The notes beneath the pieces are model-generated. The model was not told the origin of the DNA. It did not search any database and saw only the letters and a program-made list of their open reading frames with translations. The position numbers were made by a program, and so were the translations under genes. This document shows positions 61,236-64,000 of a stretch of 64,000 bases of DNA, piece by piece. Each line of letters starts with the position of its first letter. Position 1 is the stretch's first letter. The stretch comes from Streptomyces venezuelae ATCC 10712 (GTDB lineage: Bacteria; Actinomycetota; Actinomycetes; Streptomycetales; Streptomycetaceae): positions 5,708,001-5,772,000 of the forward strand of contig NZ_CP029197.1 of NCBI RefSeq assembly GCF_008639165.1, given 5' to 3'.

Positions 61236-63707
61236 ATGGAGACCGACGGCACGTACGAGTCGCGCGACCCGTTCGGCGGTGCGGCACCACCACCTCCCAC
61301 GTCACCGCCGCCCGCTTCACCTCCCCCCGCGTCACCGCCCCCGCGACCGGCCGCGGTACCCCGCCCCGCGGGCCCGCCGGCCGCCGGCCCGACGACGGGC
61401 GGGCCGGCCCCCGCCGTCCCGCCCCGCCCGGCCGGGGCCCCCGGCGGCCGGCCGCCCGTCGTCGACTGGCTCGACGCCCCCCGGCCCAAGGCCGGCGTCG
61501 GCATCTGGCGGTTCCGGCACGTGCCGCCGCCGCCCGCCGCGCCCGCGCGCCTGGCACCCGCGACCATCGCCGGGATGCTGATCCCCGTGGCCGTCGGGCT
61601 GCTCATCTGGTCGGCCTACCGGCGCGGCACCCTCCCGTACATGTACGCCGTGCTCCAGACCCTCACCCCGGGCGACTGGTGGTACCACGGCACCACCGCG
61701 CCACGGGACTGGCACGGGATCGCGGCCCACGACGTCTTCGGCGGTGTCGTCTTCGTCGGCCTCGTCTGCGCGATCGCCGCGCTCGGCTCCTGGGGCAGGA
61801 TCGTCCGCCACTACCTGGGCCGGTTCCGACCGGCGGTCCGGGGCGCGCTCGCGGGCGCCGGCGCCCTCATCGCCCTGGCCTTCGTCTGGCCGGAGGCCTT
61901 CGGACTCGGCTGGGACCCGCTGCCCGTCGCCTCGCCGGTGCTCTCGCTCGTCTCCCTCGTCGGCGGCGGCTACGACGTCCTCGAGTCCCCCTTCCTCGTC
62001 TATCCGCTGTACGCCCTGATCACCGCGCTCGTCGTATGGCCCTTCGCCCGCGTCGGCGACTGGGCCGGCCTCCACCGCGCCCGGCGCGCGAAGTCGGCCG
62101 CCGGCCCGACCGGCCCGGCGCCCGACGCCGCACCCGGCGTCCCCCGCTCCCAGTGGCCCCAGCTGCGCGAAGCGGGCCAGCACCGCGCCGCCGAGCGGCT
62201 CGTCGGCGACCTGGCCGCCGGCCGGATGAACGACGTCGACTGCGCCCGCGTCCACCGCGCCTGGCGGGACACCGACCGGGACGCCGGGCGCCGCGCCGCC
62301 CTCGTCAGGTCGCTGGTCGAGGAGGGCGCCGCCACGGGCGCCCACCCGTCGGGCGACCGCGACCTGCCCCACCGCTCCGCCACCCACGACCTCCTCCTGG
62401 AGCAGGTCCGGATCGGCCGGTACGCGCCCGCCGAACGCACCCCGCACGCGTACCACGGCGCCGGTCTCGCCCTCGACCCCGGACTCCTCGGCACCTCGCT
62501 CCTCGCCGTCGGCCCCTCCGGAGCGGGCAAGACCCGCTCCCTCGTCGCCCCCGTCGTCGAGGCGCTCACCCTCCAGGCGCTCACCGGCGGCTGCGCCGTC
62601 GTCGCCGTCGGCGCCGCGTCCGCCCCGCTCGGCGCCGACGAGGCGTACGACGTCGTCGTCCGGCTCGGCGACCCCGCCTCCCGCTACGACCTCGACCTGT
62701 ACGCCGGGGCGACCGACCCGGACGAGGCCGCCGCCTTCCTCGCCGAGGGGCTCGTCGGCGACCTGGAAGGCGTCGAGCCCCGGCGCGCCGCCACCGTCCT
62801 CGCCCAGCTCATCGGCCCCTACCGGACCGCGTACGGCCGCTTCCCGACCGTCCCCGTCCTGCGCGAGCTGCTCGAAGCCCGCTCCGAGACGCTCCGGTCG
62901 CTCCTCGCCCGGCTGCCCGCCGACGGCGCCCAGGCCATGCGGCGCGAGCTGGACTCCCGCATGCGCCAGGTCGGCACCGCGACCGACCTCGGGCCGGTGC
63001 TCGCGGACCGGCTGGCGGCCCTCGACCGGCCCGCGTTCGCCGAGTTCTTCGGCGGGGGGCGCGAGGTGCGGCCGTTCTCCCTGGCAGCCGTCGCACAGCA
63101 CCCGATGCGGGTGCGGATCAGCCTCCCGGAAGGCGGCCACGAGGAGGCCGCACGGCTCCTGAGCCGACTGCTCCTGGCCCAGTTCCAGTCCGTCACCCGG
63201 GACCGTGCCGGGCGGGGCCACCTCGCCTTCCTGGTGCTCGACGACGCGGCCGGGGCGCTCACCCCCGGGACCGTACGGGCGCTCCAGCGGCTGCGTCCGC
63301 AGAAGGCGGCCGTCGTCCTCGCCCTGCGCACGCTCGCGGAGGTGCAGGAGACGCTCCACGGGCCGCTGCTCGCGGTGGTCGGCTGCCGGATGGCGTTCGC
63401 CGGGCTGCCCACCTGGGACGGGCGGGCCTTCGCCGAGGCCTGGGGCACCGAACGGGTGGAGACCACCGAGGTCGCCCACCACACCGTCTTCGCCGACCAG
63501 CCGATGACCCGGGCCTTCCACGCCCTGCGCAAGCTCGTGACGGGCAAGGCCGTGACCACCGAGGCCGTCACCGTGCGGGAGGTGGAGCGGCAGCGGTGGT
63601 CGGCGTCCGATCTCGCGCACGCCGTGCCGCCGGGGCACGCCGTGCTCTCCCTCACCCATGTGCGCGGCGAGCACACCCCGCCCCTGCTCGTCGACCTCCG
63701 CGGCTGA
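61236..63707 (+). CDS. Membrane ATPase of the FtsK/TraD (VirD4-like) type
   Basis: 823 residues. The first 75 are Pro/Ala-rich and disordered-looking; four membrane helices lie near 106-128, 165-187, 205-224 and 251-273. The ATPase domain has Walker A GPSGAGKT at 426-433 and a Walker-B-like FLVLDDAAGAL near 665. The architecture resembles coupling proteins that pump DNA or protein, but there is no relaxase, mating or secretion gene nearby, and it is a regular chromosomal gene in Streptomyces as far as I recall. Function unknown. TAGATT at 61182-61187 could be its -10. ATG 61236 has only a weak ribosome binding site (AGGGG at 61228-61232). Confidence 0.85.
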   Translation: METDGTYESRDPFGGAAPPPPTSPPPASPPPASPPPRPAAVPRPAGPPAAGPTTGGPAPAVPPRPAGAPGGRPPVVDWLDAPRPKAGVGIWRFRHVPPPPAAPARLAPATIAGMLIPVAVGLLIWSAYRRGTLPYMYAVLQTLTPGDWWYHGTTAPRDWHGIAAHDVFGGVVFVGLVCAIAALGSWGRIVRHYLGRFRPAVRGALAGAGALIALAFVWPEAFGLGWDPLPVASPVLSLVSLVGGGYDVLESPFLVYPLYALITALVVWPFARVGDWAGLHRARRAKSAAGPTGPAPDAAPGVPRSQWPQLREAGQHRAAERLVGDLAAGRMNDVDCARVHRAWRDTDRDAGRRAALVRSLVEEGAATGAHPSGDRDLPHRSATHDLLLEQVRIGRYAPAERTPHAYHGAGLALDPGLLGTSLLAVGPSGAGKTRSLVAPVVEALTLQALTGGCAVVAVGAASAPLGADEAYDVVVRLGDPASRYDLDLYAGATDPDEAAAFLAEGLVGDLEGVEPRRAATVLAQLIGPYRTAYGRFPTVPVLRELLEARSETLRSLLARLPADGAQAMRRELDSRMRQVGTATDLGPVLADRLAALDRPAFAEFFGGGREVRPFSLAAVAQHPMRVRISLPEGGHEEAARLLSRLLLAQFQSVTRDRAGRGHLAFLVLDDAAGALTPGTVRALQRLRPQKAAVVLALRTLAEVQETLHGPLLAVVGCRMAFAGLPTWDGRAFAEAWGTERVETTEVAHHTVFADQPMTRAFHALRKLVTGKAVTTEAVTVREVERQRWSASDLAHAVPPGHAVLSLTHVRGEHTPPLLVDLRG

Positions 63708-63776
63708 GCCCCCCCGTCAACCGCACACTCGTCACCTCCCCCGGCCGCGCTCGGCTGAGCGCCCCCGGACCCGTCC

Positions 63777-63816
63777 TGGCACAATCGGGGGCGCCGCTCG
63801 GCTGAGCGGCGCCCCC
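63777..63816 (+). promoter_or_regulatory. Promoter and leader hairpin of the PucR-type gene
   Basis: Extended -10 TGGCACAAT at 63777-63785, the same nonamer as the rpsP promoter. A perfect 13-bp hairpin GGGGGCGCCGCTC/GAGCGGCGCCCCC at 63787-63816 follows. The hairpin may instead be the terminator of the ATPase gene at 61236-63707. Confidence 0.5.
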
Positions 63817-63841
63817 TCGCTCAAAGGTCCGACGGTTCCCG

Positions 63842-64000
63842 ATGCCGCCCACCCTCGCCTCGCTCGTCCAGCACTCCTCGCTGAAGCTCATCGTCCGCGC
63901 CGGTGAGGACCGCCTCGACACCCCCGTCCGCTGGGCGCACGTCAGCGAGCTCGCCGACCCCGTCCCGTACATGGAGGGCGGTGAGCTCCTCCTCACCACC
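63842..64000 (+). CDS. PucR-family transcriptional regulator, N-terminal part (cut by window end)
   Basis: 53 codons are present, opening MPPTLASLVQHSSLKLIVRA then GEDRLDTPVRWAHVSELADP, the N-terminal PucR sensor domain (usually followed by a GGDEF-like region and a CdaR/PucR helix-turn-helix). PucR-type proteins regulate purine or amine catabolism. Its place near gabT suggests, but does not show, control of polyamine/GABA breakdown. No good ribosome binding site; AAAGG at 63823-63827 is 14 bases from the ATG. Confidence 0.85.
   Translation, partial: MPPTLASLVQHSSLKLIVRAGEDRLDTPVRWAHVSELADPVPYMEGGELLLTT

Overview
The window is a stretch of chromosome from a high-GC actinomycete, almost certainly a Streptomyces. 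The GC content is very high throughout. It carries the sporulation sigma factor WhiG, four tandem type I signal peptidases, the DUF2469, DUF574 and DUF4190 families, and a DasR-type operator in front of a chitinase. The gene order glnK-glnD-ffh-ftsH ... rpsP-khpA-rimM-trmD-rplS-lepB(x4) ... dprA-whiG ... rpsB-tsf-pyrH-frr-cdsA is the one I recall from the Streptomyces core chromosome. I see no insertion sequence, prophage, tRNA, rRNA or biosynthetic cluster.

Region by region. Positions 1-2751 hold the end of glnK and the whole of glnD (nitrogen signalling). A two-repeat, type I-E-like CRISPR remnant lies between glnD and ffh. Positions 2976-7483 hold ffh, a second FtsH-type protease and a methyltransferase. 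Positions 7840-15688 hold a SprT-like metalloprotein, the ribosomal/tRNA-modification run rpsP to rplS, four signal peptidases, a Nudix enzyme and DUF2469. Positions 15811-20153 hold yraN-comM-dprA and whiG. Positions 20183-28914 hold a TetR regulator, an M23 peptidase, the translation/UMP kinase/phospholipid run rpsB-tsf-pyrH-frr-cdsA, an MFS exporter and rlmN. Positions 28951-32911 are a TPP-riboswitch-controlled thiamine ABC importer (thiBPQ).

From about 35.8 kb to the end, polyamine uptake and breakdown dominates. There is a putrescine-type aminotransferase with an Lrp regulator and a divergent aldehyde dehydrogenase, then an orphan PotD. After an interval of unrelated genes comes a second aldehyde dehydrogenase followed by PotD-PotA-PotB-PotC and a PuuB-like oxidase, then a GABA transaminase and the start of a PucR-type regulator. 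Together these could import putrescine or spermidine and convert it through aminobutyraldehyde (free or gamma-glutamylated) and GABA to succinate semialdehyde. The interval holds a two-component system, a DUF574 methyltransferase, a glycerophosphodiesterase, adenosine deaminase, a NADAR protein and a few membrane proteins. A DasR-controlled chitinase and a PAP2 phosphatase lie between puuB and gabT.

I did not find an obviously new multi-gene system. The most interesting signals are small: the CRISPR remnant, several structured leaders (rpsP, rplS, yraN, thiB), two equally spaced pairs of DnaA-box-like sites, leaderless-looking promoters, a CRP-like site and the paired DasR boxes.
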